Origin: Aeromonas fluvialis
GTDB taxonomy: Bacteria > Pseudomonadota > Gammaproteobacteria > Enterobacterales > Aeromonadaceae
Assembly (NCBI RefSeq): GCF_000819885.1
Contig: NZ_CDBO01000005.1
Coordinates: forward strand, 32,093-96,092
Length of the DNA: 64,000 nucleotides
Reading direction: 5' to 3'
Made by a program: the position numbers and the translations under genes. The notes beneath the pieces were generated by a model that was given only the letters and a program-made list of their open reading frames with translations, ran no database searches and was not told the origin of the DNA. Positions 55,235 through 63,396 of this stretch are shown here, piece after piece. The number at the start of each line of letters is the position of its first letter. Position 1 is the first letter of the stretch.

Positions 55235-57010
55235 ATGTACCATTTTCTGAACAATCCGCCGCCGTTTCTCTTTTTCACTGGCAAGGGCGGGGTGGGCAAG
55301 ACCTCGCTGGCCTGCGCCAGTGCGGTGGCGCTGTGTGATGCTGGCAAGCGGGTGCTGCTGGTGAGCACAGATCCTGCTTCCAACGTGGGGCAGGTGTTTG
55401 CCACCGGGATCGGCAATCGCGTCACCGCCATCGTCGCTGTGCCCGGTTTGTCGGCGCTGGAGATAGATCCCCCCGCGGCGGCCAAAGCCTATCGGGAGCG
55501 GATCGTCGGGCCGGTGCGCGGCAAGTTGCCCGAGAGCGTGGTGCGCAGCATCGAGGAGCAGCTCTCTGGCGCCTGCACCACCGAAATCGCTGCCTTTGAC
55601 GAATTCACTGCGCTGCTGACCGACCCGGCGTTGCTGGCCGAGTATGACCACATCGTCTTTGATACGGCCCCCACCGGCCACACCATCCGGTTGTTGCAAC
55701 TGCCGGGGGCCTGGAGCGAATTTCTGGAGCAGGGCAAGGGGGATGCCTCCTGCCTTGGCCCGCTGGCGGGACTGGAGAAGCAGCGCAGCCAGTATGCCGA
55801 CGCGGTCGCCGCCCTGGCCGATGCGGCCCGCACCCGTCTGGTGCTGGTGGCGCGCGCCCAGCACTCCACTCTGCGAGAAGTGGCCCGCACCCATGAGGAG
55901 CTGGCCGCCATCGGTTTGTTGAATCAGCAGTTGGTGATCAATGGCCTCTTCCCCGAGGCGGCCATCGCCGGTGACGCGCTGGCACAGGCCATCTGGCAAC
56001 GTGAGCAGCAAGCCCTCGCCGATATGCCGCAGGGGATCAAGGGGCTGGCGCAAGATCATATCCCGCTGCTGGCCACCAATCTGATGGGGGTCGACAGTTT
56101 GCGTCTGCTGCTGCAAGCGGAAGGAGCGGTCGCTCAATCCCCGGCAGTTCAGTCTGCTATCCAACAAGTCCGGCCCGAGTTGAGTTCGCTGGTGGATGAA
56201 CTGGCCGCCGATGGTCATGGCCTCATCATGCTGATGGGCAAGGGTGGTGTGGGGAAAACCACCCTGGCGGCCGCCGTGGCGGTGGAGCTGGCCAGTCGCG
56301 GCCTGCCGGTACACCTCACCACCTCGGATCCCGCCGCGCACCTCGGCGAGACGCTGGCAGGTAGTCTGCCCCATCTGGAGGTGAGCCGCATCGACCCCCA
56401 CGCCGAGACCGAGCGTTATCGCACCCAAGTGCTGGCCACCAAGGGGACAAGTCTGGATGCCCAGGGCCGCGCCCTGCTGGAAGAAGACTTGCGCTCCCCC
56501 TGCACCGAAGAGATCGCCGTGTTTCAGGCCTTCTCGCGGATCATACGTGAGGCGGGCAAGCGCTTCGTAGTGATGGATACTGCCCCTACCGGCCACACCC
56601 TGCTGCTGCTTGACGCCACTGGCGCCTACCACAGAGAGATCGCCCGTCAGATGGGGGGCAAAGGGCTGCACTTCACCACTCCCATGATGCAGTTGCAAGA
56701 CCCGAAACAGACCAAGGTGCTGATTGTGACCCTGCCCGAGCCTACCCCGGTACAGGAGGCGGCCAACTTGCAAGCCGACCTGCGCCGCGCCGGTATCGAG
56801 CCCTGGGCTTGGGTGGTCAATCATATGTTGGCCCCAGCCAGCGTCACCTCACCGCTGCTGGCCCAGCGAGCGTATCGCCAGCAGCCCCATATCGAAGCGG
56901 TCAAGGAGGAGCATGCCAAGCGTTATGCCGTGGTGCCCTTGCAAGCTGTCGAACCGGTGGGCGTGAAAGCGCTGCAAGATTTATGTCACCCCATCCGCAA
57001 GGAGATGTGA
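55235..57010 (+). CDS. arsA: Arsenite-stimulated ATPase ArsA
   Basis: A 591-residue tandem-domain ATPase. P-loops GKGGVGKTS (about 16-24) and GKGGVGKTT (about 336-344), and both DTAPTGHT switch sequences, are present. The allosteric As(III) cysteines are conserved at Cys114, Cys173 and Cys423, one residue off the E. coli numbering. It powers arsenite efflux with a membrane carrier, here ACR3 rather than ArsB. The start at 55235 has GGGAG upstream. Confidence 0.96.
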   Translation: MYHFLNNPPPFLFFTGKGGVGKTSLACASAVALCDAGKRVLLVSTDPASNVGQVFATGIGNRVTAIVAVPGLSALEIDPPAAAKAYRERIVGPVRGKLPESVVRSIEEQLSGACTTEIAAFDEFTALLTDPALLAEYDHIVFDTAPTGHTIRLLQLPGAWSEFLEQGKGDASCLGPLAGLEKQRSQYADAVAALADAARTRLVLVARAQHSTLREVARTHEELAAIGLLNQQLVINGLFPEAAIAGDALAQAIWQREQQALADMPQGIKGLAQDHIPLLATNLMGVDSLRLLLQAEGAVAQSPAVQSAIQQVRPELSSLVDELAADGHGLIMLMGKGGVGKTTLAAAVAVELASRGLPVHLTTSDPAAHLGETLAGSLPHLEVSRIDPHAETERYRTQVLATKGTSLDAQGRALLEEDLRSPCTEEIAVFQAFSRIIREAGKRFVVMDTAPTGHTLLLLDATGAYHREIARQMGGKGLHFTTPMMQLQDPKQTKVLIVTLPEPTPVQEAANLQADLRRAGIEPWAWVVNHMLAPASVTSPLLAQRAYRQQPHIEAVKEEHAKRYAVVPLQAVEPVGVKALQDLCHPIRKEM

Positions 57011-57011
57011 G

Positions 57012-57336
57012 ATGCAACGTCCGTTCAATGTGCTCTTCCTTTGCACCGGCAATTCGGCCCGCAGCATCATGGCTGAGGCGCTGCTCAACCGGCTCGGTCA
57101 GGGCAACTTCAAGGCGTTTAGTGCTGGCGTCTCCCCGAAAGGGGAGATACACCCGCTGCCCCTTGAATTGCTGGCGCAACACAATCTGGACACCAGCACC
57201 CAGCGCAGCGTTCAACAAGGTTTATCACGAAATCGGCAACCGGCTGCGGATCTTTCTGAGCCTGCCACTGAACCAACTGGATCGCATCTCGCTGCAACAA
57301 GCGATGCGAACCATCAACCACTCTTCACCCACCTAA
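57012..57336 (+). pseudogene. arsC: arsC (LMW-phosphatase type) with internal deletion and frameshift
   Basis: The frame from 57012 starts as a thioredoxin-type arsenate reductase/low-MW tyrosine phosphatase: [19 protein letters not shown] with an intact CX5R loop, then [22 protein letters not shown] to NLDTS. At about 57196-57204 the similarity jumps. The family's C-terminal helix continues in another frame ([30 protein letters not shown], ending at the TAA at 57336). About 60 codons holding the redox cysteines and the Asp-Pro loop are missing. The in-frame reading runs to 57383 with unrelated sequence. It should not work as a reductase. Confidence 0.85.
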
Positions 57337-57369
57337 CGTTCTCAATGAGACATGGAGCCGCTGTTTATC

Positions 57370-57867
57370 ATGCACCCGTTTGACATCCTGAACCTGGATA
57401 ATGGCGCCCGCCTTATCTTCACCCCCTGTCCCGGCACCAAGGAGGCTTCCCTGCAAGCCTCCCTCAAGACCCTGCAAGCCGCTGGGGCTGATGCGGTAGT
57501 CACCATGATGCCCGATGCCGAGCTTAGCGAGTTCAAGGCCGATGCCTTGCCCGTCGAGTGCAATGCACTGGGGCTGGCCTGGTTCCATCTGCCGGTGGAG
57601 GACGATTGCGCCCCCGAAGCACCGTTTGCCGCCGCCTTTGCCAACCACAAGGCGGATCTGCTGGCGCGTCTGGCGGCGGGTCAGACCCTGGCCATTCATT
57701 GCCGTGGCGGCTCGGGTCGTACCGGACTGATGGCGGCCATACTGCTGCTGGAGGCGGGTTACGCCCCCAGCCAGGTCAAGTCGCTGGTGCAGGGGCTGCG
57801 CCCCAAGGCGCTGACCCTAGCGCCCCACGTTGACTACCTCAATACCCACTACTCATTCGCCGGTTAA
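57370..57867 (+). CDS. Dual-specificity/tyrosine phosphatase-like protein in the ars operon
   Basis: A 165-residue protein with the P-loop [10 protein letters not shown] (Cys111, Arg117) of cysteine phosphatases and a general-acid region [11 protein letters not shown] upstream. An ATG at 57352 would add six residues. It lies between the broken arsC and gapdh on the same strand, so it belongs to the operon. It could be a phosphatase acting in the phosphoglycerate arsenate route or simply a regulator; the sequence does not say. Confidence 0.8.
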   Translation: MHPFDILNLDNGARLIFTPCPGTKEASLQASLKTLQAAGADAVVTMMPDAELSEFKADALPVECNALGLAWFHLPVEDDCAPEAPFAAAFANHKADLLARLAAGQTLAIHCRGGSGRTGLMAAILLLEAGYAPSQVKSLVQGLRPKALTLAPHVDYLNTHYSFAG

Positions 57868-57877
57868 GGAAAACAGC

Positions 57878-58894
57878 ATGACTATCAAAGTTGGTATCAA
57901 CGGGTTTGGCCGCATGGGCCGTCTCTCATTTCGCGCCGCCTTCGACTGGGCGGATGTGGAGTTTGTGCGCATCAATGACCCGGCTGGCGATGCCGCCTCG
58001 CTGGCACACCTCATCACCTTCGATTCCGTCCATGGCCGCTGGCATCATGAAGCCAGCAGCGATGGGGACGAAATGGTGATCGGTGACCATCGTATCCTCT
58101 GCACTCGCAACAAAGAGATCGGTCAGACTGACTGGTCTGACTGTGATGTGGTGATCGAGGCTTCCGGCAAGATGAAAACCAAGGCCCTGCTCAATGCTTA
58201 TCTGGCGCAAGGGGTGAAGCGTGTTGTGGTGACAGCTCCGGTCAAGGAAGAGGGTGTCCTGAACGTCGTCATGGGGGTCAACCACCACCTCTACGACAAG
58301 GCGCAGCATCCCATAGTGACGGCTGCCTCCTGTACCACCAACTGCCTGGCGCCAGTGGTGAAGGTGATCCACGAACAACTGGGCATCAAGCACGGCTCCA
58401 TGACCACCATTCATGACATCACCAACACCCAGACTATCCTGGATGCACCCCATGCCGACCTGCGCCGTGCCCGCGCCTGCGGCCTGAGCCTGATCCCCAC
58501 CACCACAGGTTCTGCCACCGCCATCACCCACATCTTCCCCGAGCTCAAGGGTAAGCTGAACGGTCATGCGGTGCGGGTGCCGCTCGCCAACGCCTCCCTC
58601 ACCGACTGCGTGTTCGAGGTGAACCGTCCCACAACAGAAGCCGAGGTCAATGGTTTGCTCAAGGCCGCGGCGATGAGTGAGCTCAAGGGGATCATGGGCT
58701 ATGAAGAGCGCCCGCTGGTGTCGGTGGATTACAAGACGGATCCGCGCTCCTGCACCATAGATGCGCTCTCCACCATGGTGGTCAACGACACCCAGGTGAA
58801 GATTTACGCCTGGTATGACAACGAGTGGGGCTATGCCAACCGCACCGCCGAGCTGATGCGCATGGTCGGTCAAATGGACAAGGTGCAAGGATAA
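57878..58894 (+). CDS. Glyceraldehyde-3-phosphate dehydrogenase of the arsenate-resistance type
   Basis: A 338-residue GAPDH from [16 protein letters not shown] at 57878 (AAGGAAAACAGC upstream). Catalytic Cys152 is in [10 protein letters not shown]; the NAD motif and [15 protein letters not shown] end are intact. The gene directly precedes arsJ. In that known pair GAPDH uses arsenate in place of phosphate to form 1-arseno-3-phosphoglycerate, which ArsJ exports and which then falls apart to arsenate. Its place here, not in a glycolytic cluster, supports that role. Confidence 0.92.
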   Translation: MTIKVGINGFGRMGRLSFRAAFDWADVEFVRINDPAGDAASLAHLITFDSVHGRWHHEASSDGDEMVIGDHRILCTRNKEIGQTDWSDCDVVIEASGKMKTKALLNAYLAQGVKRVVVTAPVKEEGVLNVVMGVNHHLYDKAQHPIVTAASCTTNCLAPVVKVIHEQLGIKHGSMTTIHDITNTQTILDAPHADLRRARACGLSLIPTTTGSATAITHIFPELKGKLNGHAVRVPLANASLTDCVFEVNRPTTEAEVNGLLKAAAMSELKGIMGYEERPLVSVDYKTDPRSCTIDALSTMVVNDTQVKIYAWYDNEWGYANRTAELMRMVGQMDKVQG

Positions 58895-58901
58895 CCTGAC
58901 C

Positions 58902-60143
58902 ATGGCACTGACCCGACTCTCCCCCGAGATCCGCCAGTATCTGCTGGTGACCGGCAACTACTGGGCTTTTACCCTGACCGACGGCGCTCTGCGCATGTTG
59001 GTGGTGCTCTACTTCCATGGGCTCGGTTACAGCCCGCTGGCCATCGCCTCCCTGTTTCTCTTTTACGAGATCTTCGGGGTGGTGACCAATCTGATGGGGG
59101 GATGGCTCGGCGCTCGCCTTGGGCTCAACCGCACCATGAACATAGGGCTGGCCCTCCAGGTGCTGGCACTGGGCATGTTGCTGGTGCCACCGCTCTGGCT
59201 GACAGTGCCCTGGGTGATGGCGGCGCAGGCGCTCTCGGGAGTAGCCAAAGACCTCAACAAGATGAGCGCCAAAAGCTCCATCAAGTTGCTGGTGCCGGGG
59301 GAGGCGCAGGGTCAGCTCTACAAGTGGGTGGCACTCCTCACCGGCTCGAAGAATGCCCTGAAAGGGATCGGCTTTTTCCTCGGTGGCGCCCTGCTGACCC
59401 TGCTCGGGTTTCAGGGGGCCGTGCTGGTCATGGCACTTGCGTTGGCGCTGGTGTGGTGCGTCAGCATGCTGACCCTGAAACGGGATCTTGGCAAAGCCAA
59501 GAACAAGCCCAAGTTCAGCGAAATCTTCTCCAAGAGCCGCGCCATCAATTACCTGTCGGCGGCCCGCCTGTTCCTGTTTGGTGCCCGTGATGTCTGGTTT
59601 GTGGTGGCGCTTCCTGTCTACCTTGCCTCCAGCTTTGGCTGGGATCACTGGTATGTGGGGGGCTTCCTGGCGCTCTGGATCATTGCTTATGGCGTGGTGC
59701 AGACCCAGGCCCCCCGCTTTACTGGCAAGCGAGAGGGACGTGTACCCGATGGCAAGGCAGCGATGCGTTGGGCGCTAGGGTTGGCACTGACCCCGGCCCT
59801 GATTGCCCTGGCGCTCCACTATGAGGTGCATCCGGCCATCAGCCTGGTGGGGGGCTTGATGGTGTTCGGCGCCCTGTTTGCCATCAACTCCTCCCTGCAC
59901 AGCTATCTCATCGTCAGCTATGCCGGAGCCGACGGGGTATCGCTGGATGTCGGCTTCTATTACATGGCCAATGCCCTGGGACGCCTGCTCGGCACCCTGC
60001 TCTCCGGGCTGGTATTCCAGCTCTACGGTCTTGAGGCCTGCCTCTGGATCTCCACCCTCTTTATCCTGCTGGCGGCGTTTATATCCATTGGTTTGCCACG
60101 CCATCAGCCTTCCACTTCATCCAACCCTCATGGAGTCTTGTGA
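58902..60143 (+). CDS. arsJ: Organoarsenical efflux permease ArsJ (MFS)
   Basis: A 413-residue major-facilitator transporter with about 11-12 helices ([13 protein letters not shown] start [57 protein letters not shown]). The pattern and the gapdh neighbour 7 bp upstream identify ArsJ, the exporter of 1-arseno-3-phosphoglycerate. Its stop overlaps the acr3 start as TGATG. Confidence 0.92.
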   Translation: MALTRLSPEIRQYLLVTGNYWAFTLTDGALRMLVVLYFHGLGYSPLAIASLFLFYEIFGVVTNLMGGWLGARLGLNRTMNIGLALQVLALGMLLVPPLWLTVPWVMAAQALSGVAKDLNKMSAKSSIKLLVPGEAQGQLYKWVALLTGSKNALKGIGFFLGGALLTLLGFQGAVLVMALALALVWCVSMLTLKRDLGKAKNKPKFSEIFSKSRAINYLSAARLFLFGARDVWFVVALPVYLASSFGWDHWYVGGFLALWIIAYGVVQTQAPRFTGKREGRVPDGKAAMRWALGLALTPALIALALHYEVHPAISLVGGLMVFGALFAINSSLHSYLIVSYAGADGVSLDVGFYYMANALGRLLGTLLSGLVFQLYGLEACLWISTLFILLAAFISIGLPRHQPSTSSNPHGVL

Positions 60144-61219
60144 TGAGTCATACAGCCTGCTGCGATCTGCCCGTCAGCAAAAAAATGAGCTTTCTCGACC
60201 GCAATCTCACCCTCTGGATCTTTGTCGCCATGGCCATCGGGGTGGGGATTGGTTATCTGTTCCCTCAGGTGGCTCAGTGGAACGAGGCGATGTCGGTCGG
60301 CACCACCAATATCCCGCTGGCCATCGGCCTTATCCTGATGATGTATCCGCCGCTGGCCAAGGTGAATTACGGCACCATGGGGGCCATGACCCGCGACCGT
60401 AAGGCGATTACCCTCTCATTGATAATGAACTGGTTGGTTGGCCCCATCTTGATGTTCGTGATCGCCCTGACATTCTTGCATGATTACCCCGACTACATGG
60501 TGGGTCTGATCCTGATCGGTCTGGCACGCTGCATCGCCATGGTGTTGGTGTGGAACGATCTCGGGGGCGGCAACAAGGAGTACGGTGCGGCTCTGGTGGC
60601 GCTCAACAGCGGTTTTCAGATCCTCACCTACAGTTTCATGGCCTGGTTGTTTATTACAGTGCTGCCCCCGCTGTTCGGTTTGCAGGGGTTCGCGGTGGAT
60701 ATCACCATGCTGGATATCGCCGAAAGCGTGCTGATCTATCTCGGCATCCCCTTCCTGGCAGGCTTTCTGAGCCGCCATTACCTGGTCAAGGCCAAGGGTG
60801 AGCGGTGGTACAGCGAGCGCTTCATTCCGGCCATCTCCCCCATTACCCTGATCGCCTTGCTGGCCACAATCGTGCTGATGTTCAGCCTCAAGGGGGAGAT
60901 GATAGTTGAGCTGCCCATGGATGTGGTTCGCGTTGCTATCCCGCTGGTGGTCTATTTCGTGCTGATGTTCTTTACCAGCTTCCTGGTGGGCAAGAAGCTG
61001 GGTATTCCCTATGACAAGAACGCCTCCATCGCCTTTACCGCCACCGGCAATAATTTTGAGCTGGCCATCGCGGTCTCCATCGCAGTGTTTGGCCTGAACT
61101 CGGATCAAGCATTCGCCGGTGTGATAGGCCCGCTGGTTGAAGTGCCCGTACTGATCGCCCTGGTCAATGTGGCCCTGCGCATGAAGCGGAACTATGGCAA
61201 AGCGGAGGTGCAAGCATGA
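60143..61219 (+). CDS. acr3: ACR3-family arsenite efflux carrier
   Basis: A 358-residue, ten-helix carrier beginning [20 protein letters not shown] at 60143. The functional cysteine is in [18 protein letters not shown] (near residue 130) and the conserved motif [18 protein letters not shown] lies in a late helix. It exports As(III), alone or energised by ArsA. The stop TGA overlaps the ATG of a truncated arsC. Confidence 0.95.
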   Translation: MSHTACCDLPVSKKMSFLDRNLTLWIFVAMAIGVGIGYLFPQVAQWNEAMSVGTTNIPLAIGLILMMYPPLAKVNYGTMGAMTRDRKAITLSLIMNWLVGPILMFVIALTFLHDYPDYMVGLILIGLARCIAMVLVWNDLGGGNKEYGAALVALNSGFQILTYSFMAWLFITVLPPLFGLQGFAVDITMLDIAESVLIYLGIPFLAGFLSRHYLVKAKGERWYSERFIPAISPITLIALLATIVLMFSLKGEMIVELPMDVVRVAIPLVVYFVLMFFTSFLVGKKLGIPYDKNASIAFTATGNNFELAIAVSIAVFGLNSDQAFAGVIGPLVEVPVLIALVNVALRMKRNYGKAEVQA

Positions 61220-61247
61220 GTGACACCGCTATCACCATCTACCACAA
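61216..61247 (+). pseudogene. arsC: Truncated glutaredoxin-type arsC, first 10-12 codons only
   Basis: An ATG overlapping the acr3 stop opens [12 protein letters not shown], matching the E. coli ArsC start MSNITIYHNP. Then the sequence turns into the C-rich end of an inverted-repeat element and stops at 61266 (reading PVSR before the stop). The catalytic Cys that follows at codon 12-13 in the family is lost. No further arsC sequence appears on the far side of the element. Confidence 0.85.
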
Positions 61248-61266
61248 CCCCCCCGTGTCAAGATAG

Positions 61267-61785
61267 TTGGCACCACTACAGTGTTTTCTATGCTACGCCT
61301 TGCTCAGAAAATAGGGCGCCCCAGATTTGCCAGATTTGTATGCGGCAAACATAACAGACCCCCTCTTGCCGTTGGGTAAGAGGGGGCCTTTTCATTGGTT
61401 TGGCGACCGCGACTGGTTGGGTTGCTGCGTTGACTGCATCTGCACAGGGTCATAGCGGCGCTTCACGCCGTTTCAGTCCGTTCGGCGAGGAGCGCTGCCC
61501 CCAGATGGGAAGAGTCCAAACCGGATGACAACCCATGCATTTATCACCTTGTTTGGTTGGTGCAGGGGGTGTCTATGAGTAGCAATTTACTTCGCGTAGC
61601 AAGGTGGCAGCGGCCGCCATAGCTGATCGTTGAGCAGAGTAAATAAGTATTTTTAGATTTAATATCGCATTTTCAATCTATTATTTCGTTGAGCGTTCCG
61701 GGCATGAGTGATGTCCTAATAGGGGAGGAGGTTGGCCAATGCGCCCTCACAGTCTTTAACCCTGTCATATAAAGGAGACACTCGG
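61267..61785. other. Left interior of the inverted-repeat element
   Basis: About 520 bp with the terminator at 61359 but no supported gene. Base composition is close to the chromosome up to 61620 and then AT-rich. A small RNA cannot be excluded, but I see nothing specific. Confidence 0.5.
61359..61392 (+). terminator. Terminator behind the ars operon, inside the element
   Basis: The stem CCCCCTCTT/AAGAGGGGG with a 10-nt loop, then CCTTTTC. It would end transcription reading out of acr3. Confidence 0.75.
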
Positions 61786-61935
61786 ATGGAAACACTTGAC
61801 CAGAAAATCGACAACATGCGCGAAGAGTTCCAGCTTCAAGAGCGCAAAAAGGCCCAAGATAAGTGGCAAGCCCGAGTCGATGAACTGCAACAGTTACGGG
61901 TGGGGGAGAGACAACCGGAGGCGCTGGAAGAGTAG
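61786..61935 (+). CDS. 49-residue charged helical protein of unknown function
   Basis: An ATG at 61786 with AAGGAGACACTCGG upstream encodes a short, highly charged protein (METLDQKIDNMREEFQLQERKK..., ending EALEE). It is almost entirely Glu/Gln/Lys/Arg-rich helix, probably a coiled coil. A strong terminator follows at 62003. Start, codon use and terminator support a real gene. An ATG 18 codons upstream is possible but lacks a ribosome site. It is carried inside the inverted-repeat element. Confidence 0.6.
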   Translation: METLDQKIDNMREEFQLQERKKAQDKWQARVDELQQLRVGERQPEALEE

Positions 61936-62002
61936 CCCGCTTTCCCCGGGTGAGAGCTAAGGTAGCGAACGTTCAGTATCTACTCGCCGTTATCTACAAC
62001 CC

Positions 62003-62042
62003 ATAAAAAACCACCGACTTCCCTGAAGGTCGGTGGTTTTTT
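62003..62042. terminator. Bidirectional terminator after the 49-residue ORF
   Basis: AAAAAACCACCGAC pairs with GTCGGTGGTTTTTT: 14 bp perfect, with a 10-nt interior. Confidence 0.92.
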
Positions 62043-62117
62043 ATGGAGTGCTGTTGATGAGGTGTAGGGGAGATAACCGGGGAGGGGCTCCCCATCGGAC
62101 TTCCCTCTTAAGATCGA

Positions 62118-62157
62118 TCGCGGTAGCAATGGCAGTCACCCGACACCCCTACCGCGA
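62118..62157. repeat. REP-like inverted repeat next to the broken transposase
   Basis: TCGCGGTAG (62118-62126) and CTACCGCGA (62149-62157) form a 9-bp inverted repeat about 40 bp downstream of the RAYT-like pseudogene. Such transposases act on short palindromic REP sequences, so this may be a relic of its substrate. Confidence 0.4.
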
Positions 62158-62195
62158 CCATATTCGGAGCTAGCGGCAGGGTGGATACTAAGCAA

Positions 62196-62699
62196 TCAGA
62201 GCCGTGGTTGATGGCATCGCCGCTGGCCACAGTGGCGGGCAAACTGCTGGCATAGCTCTTTGTCTCCCACCACTCTGACCCCTTGTCGCCTGAACAGCGT
62301 CACCTGCTTCAACCAGCGAACACCATCAAGACCCAATCGTTCCAGGATAGCGCCAAGATGAGCCGGAATATGACCACGCTTGTCAGACCGAATAGCACGA
62401 CCTGTCCAATCAACCAGCATCAGGTAGTCGGTGAAGGCACAGGGCAATGCTGCAGGCTTCCCCTCTGACTGGCAAACGGTAGCAAAAGTGGTGGCAAAAC
62501 GTCAGACGTAGCAGGCTCTTCAAGGCGTTGTTTGATACTGGTGTAGTCACTCTGCTCAGGCCGATCGGTCAACGCGGCTCGTATCGGATTGAGGTCCCTG
62601 TGTGTCAACATACGCCATAAAGGCCAACAAGGCTGATTCGGTGGGGGGGAACATTTTGGCCATCAAAGCAGCTTTTTGCTCAGCAGAATACAGTTTCAT
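62196..62699 (-). pseudogene. Chimeric, frameshifted transposase remnant (IS3-like start, IS200/RAYT-like body)
   Basis: Read on the minus strand from 62699: MKLYSAEQKAALMAKMFPP, like an IS3-family orfA start, runs straight into FMAYVD, then after an about 10-base insertion DLNPIRAALTDRPEQSDYTSIKQRL. After another frameshift near 62440-62470 it continues FTDYLMLVDWTGRAIRSDKRGHIPAHL to the stop at 62196. The last two blocks are the C-terminal half of an IS200-like (REP-associated) transposase. At least two frame breaks and the missing catalytic Tyr/His-bearing N-terminal part show it is dead. Confidence 0.75.
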
Positions 62700-62775
62700 A
62701 GTGACTCAATTACCGCCCCCCAATCGTTACGACACGTCATTGGCTAAGGAGTAGCATCTATCCTGACACGGGGGG

Positions 62776-63396
62776 TTAACAAAATGTTCACGCGCTCACT
62801 CAGATGTGACAAGTCAGGGCGGGAGCACACTTTGTTAAATCAAGTAACAAGCCAGATTTTTGCCCATTAAGCACACAACCCAAGCGTAAATAGCACTCGG
62901 TTTTACACCGTGGAGTGAGTGATATTTATACTTGTTGATGTTGTTTTGCTCTGTTTGCTCATTTTTTAGGTTAGTGTGCCCCCCTGATGTGACAAGTGAT
63001 ATCGTATGGATTAAAGGTTTATCCGACATTCCGCACCTGATTGGGGATTTTTTTTCGGCGATGATGCCTACACGTTCACAGCAAGTTGCAACATTGAGGT
63101 GTTGGCAGTTGAGGTTGGAATAAAAACTAAAATGCTCAGATTCATTCTTTCGCCCCCCGTGAAATGATGTGAACTGCTACCCAACAGAACATTGTTACGT
63201 GGCAACATGAGTGAAGTCACTGGTTTTCTCAATTCAATCCTGGCTGTGTGAACTTCATCACCATTTAAAATGCAAAAATTAGGTGCGGAATGACGGGTTT
63301 ATTATTTCCCATTCAGCTTCCGTTCAAGAGTGAAAGGTAAAGTGATTGGTTGTGAGATGGATATTATATAGATGTTTTATATTTGGGAAAAAGCTT
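62776..63396. other. AT-rich region right of the element
   Basis: About 620 bp, much lower in GC than the rest of the window, with no convincing gene. The short frames at 62835-63029 (minus) and 62932-63123 (plus) overlap and lack start signals. It looks like island or silenced DNA and must carry the promoter of the gene at 63397. Confidence 0.6.

Larger units (their letters stand above)
61248..62775. mobile_element. 1.5-kb segment bounded by terminal inverted repeats, no intact transposase
   Basis: The left end CCCCCCGTGTCAAGATAG (within 61248-61266) and right end CTATCCTGACACGGGGGG (62758-62775) are inverted repeats with one mismatch over 18 bp. Weaker matching continues inward (TG..AC..CT..AG). 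TGTCA-type ends and a remnant like the start of an IS3-family orfA (MKLYSAEQKAALMAKMFPP) at the right end suggest a decayed IS3-like element. Its interior holds a terminator, a 49-codon ORF and a broken transposase. It cuts arsC. No clear target duplication was seen. Confidence 0.7.

Noticed and set aside
57012..57383. The 123-codon frame as an intact ArsC
   Set aside because: Only the first 60 residues resemble ArsC; the rest is out-of-frame sequence, while the true C-terminus is readable in a different frame.
61732..61785. Upstream extension of the 49-residue ORF
   Set aside because: The ATG at 61786 has the AAGGAG site; the extension has none.
62835..63123. Overlapping 63-64 codon frames in the AT-rich region
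   Set aside because: Opposite strands, no start signals; expected by chance in AT-rich DNA.
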